A DNA stretch of 64,000 bases from Hyphomicrobiales bacterium. Lineage in GTDB: Bacteria; Pseudomonadota; Alphaproteobacteria; Rhizobiales; Rhizobiaceae. The notes beneath the pieces are model-generated. The model did no database searches. It was not told the DNA's origin and saw only the letters and a program-made list of their open reading frames with translations. Positions 1 to 7,689 of the stretch are shown piece by piece (positions within the stretch are counted from its first letter, which is position 1; each line of letters starts with the position of its first letter). Location: assembly GCA_900473205.1 (NCBI GenBank), contig UCLB01000003.1:30115-94114 (forward strand), given 5' to 3'. The translations under genes were made by a program, and so were the position numbers.

Positions 1-129
1 CCCTCAGGTGGGGAGATCGACTCGTGGTGATCTTATCGGCCATCTTGGAGGCTGTGGATTGGGTGACGAGCAGGCGCCCAGCCAATCTCCCCCCTTGAGG
101 GGGAGATGTCCGGCAGGACAGAGGGGGGT
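1..129. repeat. Truncated copy of a MITE-like palindromic intergenic repeat
   Basis: The right end (about 84-129) matches the right terminal inverted repeat of the complete element at 45340-45495, including the terminal string GACAGAGGGGGGT. The left part shares the inner segment GAGATCGACTCGTGGT with it. The outer left end is cut by the window edge. It carries no coding sequence that I can support and lies downstream of the DUF1491 gene. Confidence 0.8.
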
Positions 130-164
130 GAAGCCACACCCGCAGAGCCCTCGACCACCAACCC

Positions 165-506
165 TCAAGCAACAACCGTAAACAACCCCTCCACACTCTC
201 CGTTTCCAGCTCCACCACCCACACATCACTATCGAACCGCCGTTCCTTCTCCAGCAACGCCTCCACATCCTGTGCCTCAGCACTGGTCAAGCGGCGCTCG
301 AAGCGGCGCTCGGCTCTTTCCTCTTCGTCGTCGGAGAAGCTTTGCGGTGCGGGGCCGTAGAGATGTTCCAGCCCGCCACGCAGGCGCTGGCGGATGAAGA
401 TGGCGCCTGCGGCATCTGCGCCCTTGCGCTCGATGGCGGCGAAATCACCGGCGGAGAAGACGCGGCGTATCAGGGCGGAGACAAATATCTCAGATTTTAA
501 GCGCAT
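165..506 (-). CDS. DUF1491 family protein
   Basis: A 113-residue soluble protein opening MRLKSEIFVSALIRR, followed by a segment with FIRQRLRGGLEHLYGPAP; this is the usual length and pattern of the alphaproteobacterial DUF1491 family, whose function is unknown. It lies 12 bp downstream of the peptidoglycan-binding-like gene on the same strand and is probably the last gene of the kinase operon. No signal peptide or membrane segment is visible. The start is the only good ATG, but no strong ribosome binding site precedes it. The family call is from recognition. Confidence 0.75.
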   Translation of the reverse strand: MRLKSEIFVSALIRRVFSAGDFAAIERKGADAAGAIFIRQRLRGGLEHLYGPAPQSFSDDEEERAERRFERRLTSAEAQDVEALLEKERRFDSDVWVVELETESVEGLFTVVA

Positions 507-518
507 ACCGACGCAGTA

Positions 519-1469
519 TCACAAAGCGCCGATGGATTTCAGCTTTTTCAGCACGGCTTCATTCGGCTCGCCGGTTTCCGGCAGGCGGTAGTGCTTTTCG
601 AAATTGCGAATGGCTGTGCGGGTCTGTTCGCCTGCCATGCCATCCACCTTCACATCGGCATAGGCGATGTTGACGAGGCCCTGCTGGATTTTGGCCACCA
701 GATCCTTTGTCACCGGCTTGGCCGATCCGCCGGAGGTCAGCGAGATGGATTGCGGCTTGGGCGCGTTGGCTTCGGCATTGCGGATGGCGGCGGCCACGGG
801 ATCGATGGCCACGCCGCCGGTATTGGCGCTGGCAGGCCGATCCTTCGGCAAGGCCTTGGGAATGGCGGCAACCGTGGTGGCGCTGTCGATTTTCAGCGCG
901 GAGAGAATGCGGCTCGTCGGCTCGCCGGTCTGCTCCATGCCGACGGTTTCTTCGAAGAACAGAATGGCCGCCGTGGTGCGCGGCCCTGTCATACCATCCG
1001 CCGGGCCCTCATAGAGACCACGACGGGCAAGCTCACGCTGGATTTCAGCCACCAGTTCGGAGGGAGGATGCGGCGTGGCCTGTGCGATGGCATTCGCCAC
1101 CGGGTCCGCTGGCTGGGCAGCGGGTGCTGCCGCCGGTGCCTGCGGTTGCGGCGTATCGGTCTGGCGTTCTATGCGGAAGGTGGTGACGTTGCCGTGTTCT
1201 CCCAGGCCCGAGGCCAAACGATAACCGGGAATACCGTTGGGGTTTTCCTCATCGCGCGTGCGCAGGAAAGGCGACGGGTGGTGGCCTGGCTGGTACCAGA
1301 GTGCATTGGCGGCAACGAAGCCGAAGACGACGAAAAAGGCCGTGCAGCCGCCAACCAGTTTGGGATGGCGTAGAATTTCCTGTCCTATGGCGAGTGCGGC
1401 CACAGAAACGAAGCCGGGCTCCTTGCGGGCAGGTGTTTTCCTAGGCGATTTTCGCTTTGGCGCGGCCAT
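519..1469 (-). CDS. Membrane-anchored peptidoglycan-binding-domain protein
   Basis: About 316 residues. A basic N-terminus (KRKSPRKTPARK) precedes one membrane span around residues 38-57 (GGCTAFFVVFGFVAANALW). A Pro/Ala-rich linker leads to two PG_binding_1-like repeats: one near residues 140-195 (VAEIQRELARRGLYEGPADG) and one at the C-terminus (VAKIQQGLVNIAYADVKVDG). This predicts an inner-membrane protein with a periplasmic wall-binding part. The gene starts inside the 3' end of the sensor kinase gene (about 29 bp overlap), so the two are probably translationally coupled. A start three codons upstream (1478) is possible. It may link envelope state to the kinase, but that is inference from position only. 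Confidence 0.8.
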   Translation of the reverse strand: MAAPKRKSPRKTPARKEPGFVSVAALAIGQEILRHPKLVGGCTAFFVVFGFVAANALWYQPGHHPSPFLRTRDEENPNGIPGYRLASGLGEHGNVTTFRIERQTDTPQPQAPAAAPAAQPADPVANAIAQATPHPPSELVAEIQRELARRGLYEGPADGMTGPRTTAAILFFEETVGMEQTGEPTSRILSALKIDSATTVAAIPKALPKDRPASANTGGVAIDPVAAAIRNAEANAPKPQSISLTSGGSAKPVTKDLVAKIQQGLVNIAYADVKVDGMAGEQTRTAIRNFEKHYRLPETGEPNEAVLKKLKSIGAL

Positions 1470-3138
1470 CCGCAACATCCTCCTTCATCATTTTTACCGC
1501 ACCGGCAGCCTGCTGCTTGAGGCGCGGCGGAAACTCCACCGGACCTCTGCCATCGTCACCATCCGTACCATTCGTCTGGCCGGAGCCATCCGCAGGCAAC
1601 AGGATTGTCACGACAGTTCCTTCACCGGCGCGGCTGGAAATAGCAAAGCTGCCGCCATGCAATTCCACCAGTCCCTTGACCAGCGAAAGACCCAGACCCG
1701 TGCCCTCATAGCGGCGGGTATATTCATTCTGCACCTGCATGAAAGGCTGGCCCAGAAACGCAATCTTGTCCGCTTCGATGCCGATGCCGGTATCGCTGAC
1801 GGTGAGTTTCAGCATGCGGCCTTCCAGCGATGCGTCCATGGAGACCACACCACCCGATTCGGTAAACTTGATGGCGTTGCCAGCCAGATTGATGAGAACC
1901 TGCTGGATGGCGCGCTGATCTGCCACCACTTCGCCGATATCGCGCTGAATGCGGCTGGTCAGCGTCAGGCCCTTCTGGCGGGCCTGAAGACCGAGCATGC
2001 CTTCGCAGGTGGCGATGGCATCTGCAATGCGGAAAGGCTCCATCAGCAGCTCGTAACGGCCCGCTTCCAGCTTGCTCATATCCAGCATGGTGTTGACCAC
2101 AGACAGAAGATGCGCGCCGGACTGGCGAATGAGCGAGACATATTCGCGCTGGCGATCATTTTCCAGCTTGCCGAAATATTCGCCAGCCAGAATATCCGAA
2201 AAGCCCAGCACGGCATTGAGCGGGGTGCGCAATTCATGGCTGACGGCGGCGAGAAAGCGCGACTTGGCATCGTTGGCCGATTCCGCTTCCGCAGCCTTGC
2301 GGGCAACCTCGTTGCGCAGCAGTTCCTTTTCGGTCACATCCCGCAGCTGGCCGATAACGCTGGTCAGCCTGCCGAAGCGATCACGCTCGGCAGTGATATC
2401 CATGCGCGCATGAATGAACTGCGTCTGGCGCGCGGCAATGGCATTTTCAAAGCGCAGATCGGCAATGGCGTTATCGTTGCCCTGCCGAAGCGCATCGAAA
2501 GCCTGCATCAGGCCGATCCGGTCGGAGACATGCACCAGTTCGGCAAAGAGATGGCCGGTGCAGCTCTGGAAATGGGCGGGAAACTGCTTGAGATCGCGGC
2601 CAGAAACGCTTTTGACGACGCCATGCTCATCGAACACCAGCAGCAGGCCGGGGACTTGGCTTGCGGGCACCATGTTCTGTGCAGGCGCAGCAGCGACCTC
2701 TTCCAGCTTCAGCGGTTTGCGAAAAGCGATGAGCGAGGCGGCGGCGGCAAGAAAGACGGCGATGACGGTGGCGACGCCCAGCGGCAGCGCAACAGAGACG
2801 GAAAAGGCAAGGCAGAAAACGGCAGGAACGACGAACAGCGCGGTGAGACCGAATGCCACCAGACGGCGCAGGGCATGGACCGTGGCGGTCCGCACGCTGG
2901 CGTCTTCTTCCATGCGCGAAAGCCACATGCCGGTGGCATGATCGATCAACGCAATCGCTTTTTCCGTTATATTACGCAATACCTGAACACCGAATTCCAA
3001 AGGGGCGAGAGCGCCCTTAACCATGCCCGACAATAGGGGCCTGCGACTTAAGGAAAGGCTAAAAGCAGGCACCGCAACCCGGCTTAAAGCAGGGCCGAAT
3101 CCCATTTCGGGGCATTTGAGGCAGACTTTGTGTTTCAT
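1441..3138 (-). CDS. Membrane PAS-domain sensor histidine kinase (DivJ/PleC-like)
   Basis: A 565-residue hybrid-free kinase. Two hydrophobic spans lie at about residues 92-138, a PAS-like region at about 160-275, a HisKA domain with the phospho-acceptor in VSHELRTPLNAVLGFSDIL (His301), and a HATPase_c domain with N box (NLAGNAIKF), G1 (DTGIGIE) and G2 (GTGLGLSLVK). The H-box resembles kinases that act on the single-domain regulator DivK in alphaproteobacteria, so a cell-cycle role is plausible but not shown. No receiver domain or cognate regulator is adjacent. Start is uncertain: Met39 (position 3024) would give 527 residues; neither start has a clear ribosome binding site. It is first in a three-gene operon. 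Confidence 0.88.
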   Translation of the reverse strand: MKHKVCLKCPEMGFGPALSRVAVPAFSLSLSRRPLLSGMVKGALAPLEFGVQVLRNITEKAIALIDHATGMWLSRMEEDASVRTATVHALRRLVAFGLTALFVVPAVFCLAFSVSVALPLGVATVIAVFLAAAASLIAFRKPLKLEEVAAAPAQNMVPASQVPGLLLVFDEHGVVKSVSGRDLKQFPAHFQSCTGHLFAELVHVSDRIGLMQAFDALRQGNDNAIADLRFENAIAARQTQFIHARMDITAERDRFGRLTSVIGQLRDVTEKELLRNEVARKAAEAESANDAKSRFLAAVSHELRTPLNAVLGFSDILAGEYFGKLENDRQREYVSLIRQSGAHLLSVVNTMLDMSKLEAGRYELLMEPFRIADAIATCEGMLGLQARQKGLTLTSRIQRDIGEVVADQRAIQQVLINLAGNAIKFTESGGVVSMDASLEGRMLKLTVSDTGIGIEADKIAFLGQPFMQVQNEYTRRYEGTGLGLSLVKGLVELHGGSFAISSRAGEGTVVTILLPADGSGQTNGTDGDDGRGPVEFPPRLKQQAAGAVKMMKEDVADGRAKAKIA

Positions 3139-3450
3139 GGTTAACGACAGGTAAGCGAAGGATTTCGTTATATTTTTCCCATTGCGTTAATCTTTGTGGC
3201 AGCGGCATGTGCCGCTATCCCCTGCTTTTGTGGGCCACCGCCGCAATTATGCTTAACATGGACCGTTAAAGTTTGAGCGAAACGTCATTCTTAGTCCTGT
3301 CACGGAACAAATAGATACAATTTGAATTAAATCCTGCCGGTTTTCGCAAATGGCTGTTGGTCTCTTGGTTCTAGGGTGATTCCAAGCCCGGACAACAGGG
3401 CAAACACGGACGACCCGAAAAGGGCGACGTTTGAACAGGGTAGTTTCGCA
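3139..3450. other. Intergenic region between divergent genes, no gene seen
   Basis: About 310 bp between the kinase operon and the DUF5330 gene. It must hold both divergent promoters. TTAA-containing motifs occur (for example near 3142 and 3251), but none fits the CtrA consensus TTAA-N7-TTAA exactly. I see no convincing RNA structure. Confidence 0.5.
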
Positions 3451-3891
3451 ATGTGGTTTTTGATCAAGTCATCGATCTTCTTTTCGCTGGTTCTGGTGGC
3501 GCTGTCCTACTTCGGTGGGTCGAGCGACAACACTTCGCAGCCGTCGCAGATGAACGTGGCCGGCGCCGTTTCGGCTGCCAGCGAAGCCTACCGCTATGTC
3601 AGCGCCATCTGCGTGGAAAAGCCTGATGTCTGCGTCAAGGGCGCCGAAACCTTTCATGCGCTGGGTGAAAGAGCCCGCGAAGGCGCAAAAGTCGCCTATC
3701 AGCTGATCGACGCCCAACTGGCTGGCAACAACGAACCTGCCGTCAAACTGGCCGACACCACCCCCGCCGCACCCGCCGTCACTGTGCCTGCCGCAACCAT
3801 CGACGTGGCGCAGGAAAGCGACGACATCAAAACCGGCACCATCAAATCCCAGCCCTACGTGCCCCTGCCGCTGCGCCGCCCGGCACCTTGA
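3451..3891 (+). CDS. DUF5330-type membrane-anchored hypothetical protein
   Basis: About 146 residues starting MWFLIKSSIFFSLVLVALSY, a single N-terminal membrane span or uncleaved signal, followed by a conserved region with two cysteines (SAICVEKPDVCVKGAE) and a Pro/Ala-rich tail ending LPLRRPAP. This fits the small alphaproteobacterial DUF5330 family of unknown function. An upstream in-frame ATG at 3376 exists, but the hydrophobic start at 3451 is preceded by CAGGG and fits an export signal. Transcription probably ends at the hairpin at 3985-4022. Confidence 0.65.
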   Translation: MWFLIKSSIFFSLVLVALSYFGGSSDNTSQPSQMNVAGAVSAASEAYRYVSAICVEKPDVCVKGAETFHALGERAREGAKVAYQLIDAQLAGNNEPAVKLADTTPAAPAVTVPAATIDVAQESDDIKTGTIKSQPYVPLPLRRPAP

Positions 3892-3984
3892 GCAGCACGA
3901 ACCATTCCGATTTCAAGCGAGGCCACCCGCCTCCTGCCCGCCCTTGCGGCTCGTGATTGAGCCGCCTGACTGCCCGACTCCTGA

Positions 3985-4022
3985 GCCCTGCACGAATTTC
4001 CCTTCGTCGCAGGGCTTTTTTT
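3985..4022 (+). terminator. Rho-independent terminator after DUF5330 gene
   Basis: Stem GCCCTGC (3985-3991) pairs with GCAGGGC (4009-4015) around a 17-nt loop and is followed by a run of seven T. Confidence 0.8.
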
Positions 4023-4082
4023 CGCTTGTATGGCGGTTCAATTCGGGGCTGGTTTGACCTATATGCTGACGAGGCACCCCTG

Positions 4083-4111
4083 CTCATTCCTGTGCTCGTG
4101 ACAGGAATGAG
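4083..4111. repeat. Short palindromic repeat upstream of sufE
   Basis: Perfect 11-bp arms CTCATTCCTGT and ACAGGAATGAG with a 7-bp spacer. A diverged relative with the same core (CCTCATTCCTGTG...CACGGGGATGAGG) is at 31646-31676, which suggests a dispersed repeat rather than a gene-specific operator. Confidence 0.6.
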
Positions 4112-4144
4112 GGAGCTGTGGTTCGAACAACGGATAATGGACAG

Positions 4145-4561
4145 ATGGCCTCTCTCGACAAGATCATGGACGACTTTGCCTTTCTCGATGATTGGGAGGA
4201 TCGCTACCGCTACGTGATCGAGCTTGGCAAAGATTTGCCCGATCTGTCCGAGGACAAGAAGACCGCCGAGAACAAGGTGCAAGGCTGCGCAAGCCAGGTC
4301 TGGCTCGTCAGCCATAGCGATGGTTCCGCCGACCCGATCCTCACCTTCGAGGGCGATTCCGACGCCCACATCGTGCGCGGCCTCGTCGCCATCGTCATGG
4401 CCGTCTATTCCGGCAAACACGCCTCCGAAATCGCCGGGCTCGACGCCATCGAAGTCTTCGGCAAGATTGGCCTTGTCGAACACCTCTCCTCCCAACGCGC
4501 CAACGGCCTGCGCTCCATGGTCAACCGCATTAGATCAGAGGCGCAGCTGCTGGCAGCGTGA
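4145..4561 (+). CDS. sufE: SufE family cysteine desulfuration protein
   Basis: About 138 residues. SufE accepts persulfide sulfur from the cysteine desulfurase SufS on a conserved cysteine and passes it to the Suf Fe-S assembly scaffold in the cytoplasm. That cysteine is visible in KVQGCASQVW (Cys48 from the chosen start). The rest (LGKDLP, IVRGLVAIVMAVYSGK, GLVEHLSSQRANGL) matches the family along its length. Start MASLDK is preferred over the upstream ATG at 4118 because it matches the usual N-terminus. No suf operon genes are adjacent, as is common for a stand-alone sufE. Confidence 0.92.
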   Translation: MASLDKIMDDFAFLDDWEDRYRYVIELGKDLPDLSEDKKTAENKVQGCASQVWLVSHSDGSADPILTFEGDSDAHIVRGLVAIVMAVYSGKHASEIAGLDAIEVFGKIGLVEHLSSQRANGLRSMVNRIRSEAQLLAA

Positions 4562-4572
4562 GCATATCCGCA

Positions 4573-4601
4573 TTGACAAAGTAAGGAATTTTCCTTACTT
4601 T
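4573..4601 (+). promoter_or_regulatory. prlF-yhaV promoter with operator palindrome in the spacer
   Basis: A perfect -35 TTGACA (4573-4578) is followed 17 bp later by a -10-like TACTTT (4596-4601). Between and over them is a perfect inverted repeat, AAGTAAGGAA (4579-4588) and TTCCTTACTT (4591-4600). A site here would block RNA polymerase, as expected for autorepression by the antitoxin. Confidence 0.75.
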
Positions 4602-4624
4602 TTGGGCTCGCAATGGAGTTCGAG

Positions 4625-4954
4625 ATGCCCGCATTGTTGAAAAAAGTCAGCACGATTACGGAAAAGGGCCAGGTCACTGTGCCGAAATCCGTGCGGGATG
4701 CGCTTGGCCTGGGATATGGCGGGCGCATAGCCTTCTACATCGATGAAAACAGACATGTCTCGATAGAGAAGGAAGTGGACGAGGAAGACGATCCCGTCAT
4801 CGACGGCTTCCTTGCCTTCCTCTCCCAAGACATGGCAAAGCATCCCGAACATATTCAGGAGTTTCCCGAGGCGCTGCGCCAGCGAATGATGGAACTGACG
4901 AAGGGTGTCGAAGTCGATCTGGATGCGCCGATCGATGGCGATGTGACGATCTGA
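4625..4954 (+). CDS. prlF: PrlF-type antitoxin (AbrB/SpoVT swapped-hairpin fold)
   Basis: About 109 residues. The N-terminal AbrB-like DNA-binding signature is clear (STITEKGQVTVPKSVRDALG) with the following GRIAFYIDEN, and the C-terminal part is acidic, as expected for binding a basic toxin. The PrlF (SohA) family neutralises the YhaV ribonuclease and represses its own operon. ATG at 4625 has GGAG seven bases upstream (inside the ORF opened by ATG 4613), so the shorter start is preferred. Its stop is one base before the yhaV start. Confidence 0.85.
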   Translation: MPALLKKVSTITEKGQVTVPKSVRDALGLGYGGRIAFYIDENRHVSIEKEVDEEDDPVIDGFLAFLSQDMAKHPEHIQEFPEALRQRMMELTKGVEVDLDAPIDGDVTI

Positions 4955-4955
4955 C

Positions 4956-5459
4956 ATGCCTGTCATTAATGGCTGGACCGTCCGCGCGCATCCGCTTCTG
5001 CTCGACCAGCTTGAAAAGCTGACGACAACCGTAGAGCATCTGGCTCGCAAAGACCCCGAAACCTATCGCAACAATGCCAACACCAAGTTGCTGGCAGCAC
5101 TTCAGTCCCTCTTGTTCGACAAAATTCCGCAAGACCCAACCGCCACATCCTATGTTCAGGGCAACACACTCGGCACGACCCGCCGCCACTGGTTTCGAGC
5201 CAAATTCGGCGGCGGGCGGTTTCGTCTGTTTTTTCGCTACAGCACCAAAGCGAAAGTCATCATCATCGCGTGGGTGAATGATGAAAACACGCTGCGAACA
5301 TATGGTGCCAAAACCGATGCCTACGCCGTGTTCAAAGATATGCTCAATGATGGCAACCCGCCGGATGAATGGGAAAGGCTTCTCAAGGCTACATCTGGCA
5401 GCAGTGTGGAAAAGCGTCTCGATACAGCCTTCGGTTCCGCAAAAGGGAAAAAGGCGTAA
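4956..5459 (+). CDS. yhaV: YhaV family toxin (mRNA interferase)
   Basis: A 167-residue protein whose central part is typical of YhaV: YRFG-like core TRRHWFRAKFGGGRFRLFFR and IIAWVNDENTLRTYGAKTDA. The family folds like RelE and cuts mRNA, in a ribosome-dependent way for the E. coli member. The gene starts one base after the antitoxin stop (TGACATG), so toxin synthesis is probably coupled to antitoxin translation. Nothing looks truncated. Function in this organism is inferred from the family and the gene order. Confidence 0.87.
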   Translation: MPVINGWTVRAHPLLLDQLEKLTTTVEHLARKDPETYRNNANTKLLAALQSLLFDKIPQDPTATSYVQGNTLGTTRRHWFRAKFGGGRFRLFFRYSTKAKVIIIAWVNDENTLRTYGAKTDAYAVFKDMLNDGNPPDEWERLLKATSGSSVEKRLDTAFGSAKGKKA

Positions 5460-5486
5460 AGACTATCGCTCCACCCACCGGCTACC

Positions 5487-6308
5487 TCACACACGCGGTC
5501 GATACCCCTCCGCACCCCAGTGGTGGCTCTCGCGTTTGCGTGCTGTGGGCTGTGGCGGGTTATAGTGTCGGGCAAGGGCCAGCAGGGCGGTGCGCAGCAT
5601 GAGTTTGGCGGAGCGGACGGGCCACTGGCGTTCGCGTTCCACCAGTTCCAGCCCTTTTTCGAAACAGCAGACATCGATAGCCACGCCTGACAGTTCCGGG
5701 CCCATCGCGTCTGCTGCCGTGGAGAAGCGGTTGCGCGCGGCCATGGCGGTGTCGGTGAGGTCTTGGGCGCCGTTGGCTTGGCCTTTGACGCGTTTCGACA
5801 GGCGCGGCTCCCAGGAGGCGGTGATGCGGGGGCTGAGTTGGCCGCGGTGGAAATCGCTGGCCAGTCTTTCGCCTGCGTCCAGTGCTTCTGCGGGGAAGAA
5901 GGAGTGGCCGTCACGATCTTTCAGCCGCAAGAGGGCCAGAAGCGGCGAGGACAGTTCGTTGCGCCGGGCGGTCTGGCGCGCGCCTTCAATTTCCACCGAG
6001 ACCAGGTCGCAGAGACGGTGCTGCTCCTGAAAAATCTCGTCGCGTTCCTTGACCATGGCGCGTTTGAGGAAGGCGCTGGCGGTGTCGCAGGGGGTGAGCC
6101 TGTTGTCCTCCATGCGCAGCAAGCCGGAGGCAAGCCCTTGCTCCAGCACATGTTTTTCCATGCTCCGAGGCTCCGGCGCATGATCGACGTTGATTTCGAC
6201 CTGCGCGCCGCAATCCTTCACCTGCGCCGGGCCGCGCCCGATGAAACGCAACAGGCGCACCAACGCGCGTTCGGTGTGCTTCTCTTGCTTGCTTTTGCCC
6301 TCAGTCAT
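5487..6308 (-). CDS. DUF6456 domain protein
   Basis: About 273 residues. The C-terminal half carries the DUF6456 pattern (LDAGERLASDFHRGQLSPRI, then SWEPRLSKRVKG and WPVRSAKLMLRTALLALARHY). The N-terminal region is rich in charged helices (TERALVRLLRFIG) and may be a degenerate winged helix. The family is restricted to Alphaproteobacteria and has no assigned role that I know of. The start ATG lies within the last bases of the preceding DnaA-like gene (ATGACTGA), so the two are coupled. A GTG two codons earlier is possible. Likely DNA or replication related, by association only. Confidence 0.75.
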   Translation of the reverse strand: MTEGKSKQEKHTERALVRLLRFIGRGPAQVKDCGAQVEINVDHAPEPRSMEKHVLEQGLASGLLRMEDNRLTPCDTASAFLKRAMVKERDEIFQEQHRLCDLVSVEIEGARQTARRNELSSPLLALLRLKDRDGHSFFPAEALDAGERLASDFHRGQLSPRITASWEPRLSKRVKGQANGAQDLTDTAMAARNRFSTAADAMGPELSGVAIDVCCFEKGLELVERERQWPVRSAKLMLRTALLALARHYNPPQPTARKRESHHWGAEGYRPRV

Positions 6309-6714
6309 GGTCACCTGCCTGAAGCGTTGCGAGAAGCGGCTTTGCCTGCTCCTCGACAGCCGTCACGAATTCATCGAAACCCGGATCGTCACGGCGGTCT
6401 TCCACCCGCTGGCAGGCGATGCTGACCGTGGAGCGGTCCCGCCCGAAGCAGACGGCGACATTTGGGAGGGGCAGAGACAGCGTGACATGGCAGACATAAA
6501 GCGCGATCTGGCGGATATGCAGCATGGCATGCCGACGATCCCGCCGCATCATGTCGCGGTCCACGATCTGCGCAAATGTCTCATAGGTGATTTCGCGCAC
6601 CCGCTGGCAGGCAGCGCGATGCTCCATGGGAACCGCTGGTGGCGGGCTGAGGCTGGCGGAATAAACCGTGCCAAAGGCCGGTTCCGCGCTGGAGGTTTCA
6701 AGTTGGAAGGGCAT
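6301..6714 (-). CDS. Stand-alone DnaA domain-IV-like DNA-binding protein
   Basis: A 137-residue protein. Residues about 65-115 resemble the DnaA C-terminal DNA-binding domain: RQIALYVCHVTLSLPLPNV followed by the signature-like GRDRSTVSIACQRVED (compare DnaA GRDHTTV...). It has no AAA+ ATPase region, so it is not an initiator. It could bind DnaA boxes and compete with or modulate DnaA, or use the fold for another site. It is translationally coupled to the DUF6456 gene. The domain call comes from motif recognition; function is unknown. Confidence 0.75.
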   Translation of the reverse strand: MPFQLETSSAEPAFGTVYSASLSPPPAVPMEHRAACQRVREITYETFAQIVDRDMMRRDRRHAMLHIRQIALYVCHVTLSLPLPNVAVCFGRDRSTVSIACQRVEDRRDDPGFDEFVTAVEEQAKPLLATLQAGDHD

Positions 6715-7099
6715 GATGCAACTCCTGACTAAATAGGAATTAATTCATACACCATCAAATCGGCAGCATCAATCTCAGAAATAGGCTCGAAAAATGACGG
6801 ATTAAAATTTCTCTATATAAGAAATGAGGATTATTTTCTTATTTAAATGAGCAATCCAAGATAACTACTGGCCGGACAACGTTTTCGACAAGGCGTTTCA
6901 AACCCACTTGACAGTTTTTCGATTCGAGCGCATCTAGCTACACATGATCAACGCACGCGCACCCATTTCCTGCACGTATTTTTGGGCCTTCCTTTAAGGG
7001 CGGCTCGACAGATCACTTTGTCAACAAGCCGCCGTCAGGCGGCTTTGTTGTTTTCAAACGTCCTGACGGCACTACACCAAGAAACCGAAGGACGAGACA
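6715..7099. other. Intergenic region holding divergent promoters and a candidate RNA
   Basis: The left half (6720-6860) is strikingly AT-rich and probably contains the promoter of the leftward DnaA-like gene. The right half contains a CTTGACA -35, a weak -10, and paired hairpins described separately at 6940-7055. No protein gene is supported. Confidence 0.5.
6940..7055 (+). ncRNA. Candidate small RNA or attenuated leader
   Basis: A promoter-like CTTGACA (6907-6913) with a -10-like CATCTA (6931-6936) would start transcription near 6943. The transcript ends in a strong terminator: AAGCCGCC (7026-7033), GTCA loop, GGCGGCTT (7038-7045), then TTTGTTGTTTT. The left terminator arm AGCCGCC can also pair with GGCGGCT at 6999-7005, giving a mutually exclusive hairpin. 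This could be a roughly 110-nt small RNA, or a leader controlling the acetyltransferase gene at 7100. Ends are estimates. Confidence 0.45.
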
Positions 7100-7588
7100 A
7101 TGACCGAAGACAGCCTTCTGACCCTGCCGAGACCGCCCGTCGTGACCATTCGTGGTGCGCGCAAGACGGATTTGCCTGAGCTGAACGAGATGATCACCCT
7201 GCTGGCCGCCCACCATGGCGATGCGGCGGCGATTACGCCGGAGAAGCTGGAGCGCGATCTTTTCGCACAGATGCCGTGGATCACCGCGCTGGTGGCCGAG
7301 GCCGATGGCGAGTTGATCGGCTACGCCATTCTCGTGCCTCAGTACCGCGCGCAGGAAGGCCGCCGCGGCATGGATTTGCATCATTTGTTCGTGCGAGACG
7401 GACATCGCGGCCATGGCACCGGCCAGCATCTGGTGGCCCGCGCACGCGATGTCGCCAAGCGTTGCGGCTGTGACTACCTCTCCGTGGGTGCTGCGACCGG
7501 AAACTTCGCTGCCCATAAGTTCTACGAGAATATGGACTTCGTTCCGCGTCCCGTCACCGGCATGCGCTTCATGCAGGCGCTGGCTTAA
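7100..7588 (+). CDS. GNAT family N-acetyltransferase
   Basis: A 162-residue single-domain acetyltransferase. The fold markers are visible: N-terminal VVTIRGARKTDLPELNEM, the beta strand DLHHLFVRDGHRGHGTGQHL with the acetyl-CoA pyrophosphate loop (RGHGTG), and the C-terminal NFAAHKFYENMDFVP. The substrate cannot be told; small-molecule or amine acetylation is likely. GAAGGACGAGACA precedes the ATG as ribosome binding site. It lies downstream of the terminator-like hairpin at 7026-7055, so it may be controlled by read-through. Confidence 0.85.
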   Translation: MTEDSLLTLPRPPVVTIRGARKTDLPELNEMITLLAAHHGDAAAITPEKLERDLFAQMPWITALVAEADGELIGYAILVPQYRAQEGRRGMDLHHLFVRDGHRGHGTGQHLVARARDVAKRCGCDYLSVGAATGNFAAHKFYENMDFVPRPVTGMRFMQALA

Positions 7589-7689
7589 AGCACCCGAAGA
7601 GACGGAACCGACACCGCCGTTTTCAGGTTTTGCTTGACGGCTGGACATCCGTTCGCTGATCTTGATGTCTTTGATTGCAGGAGAAGACA

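Noticed and set aside
591-3036. Long open frames on the plus strand opposite the kinase and peptidoglycan-binding genes (591-1373 and 1237-3036)
   Set aside because: They mirror the codon structure of the minus-strand genes, which have clear domains; the opposite-strand proteins show no motifs.
3138-3270. Possible CtrA binding sites upstream of the kinase gene
   Set aside because: The TTAA halves are spaced by 9 bp or the second half is imperfect; none fits TTAA-N7-TTAA.
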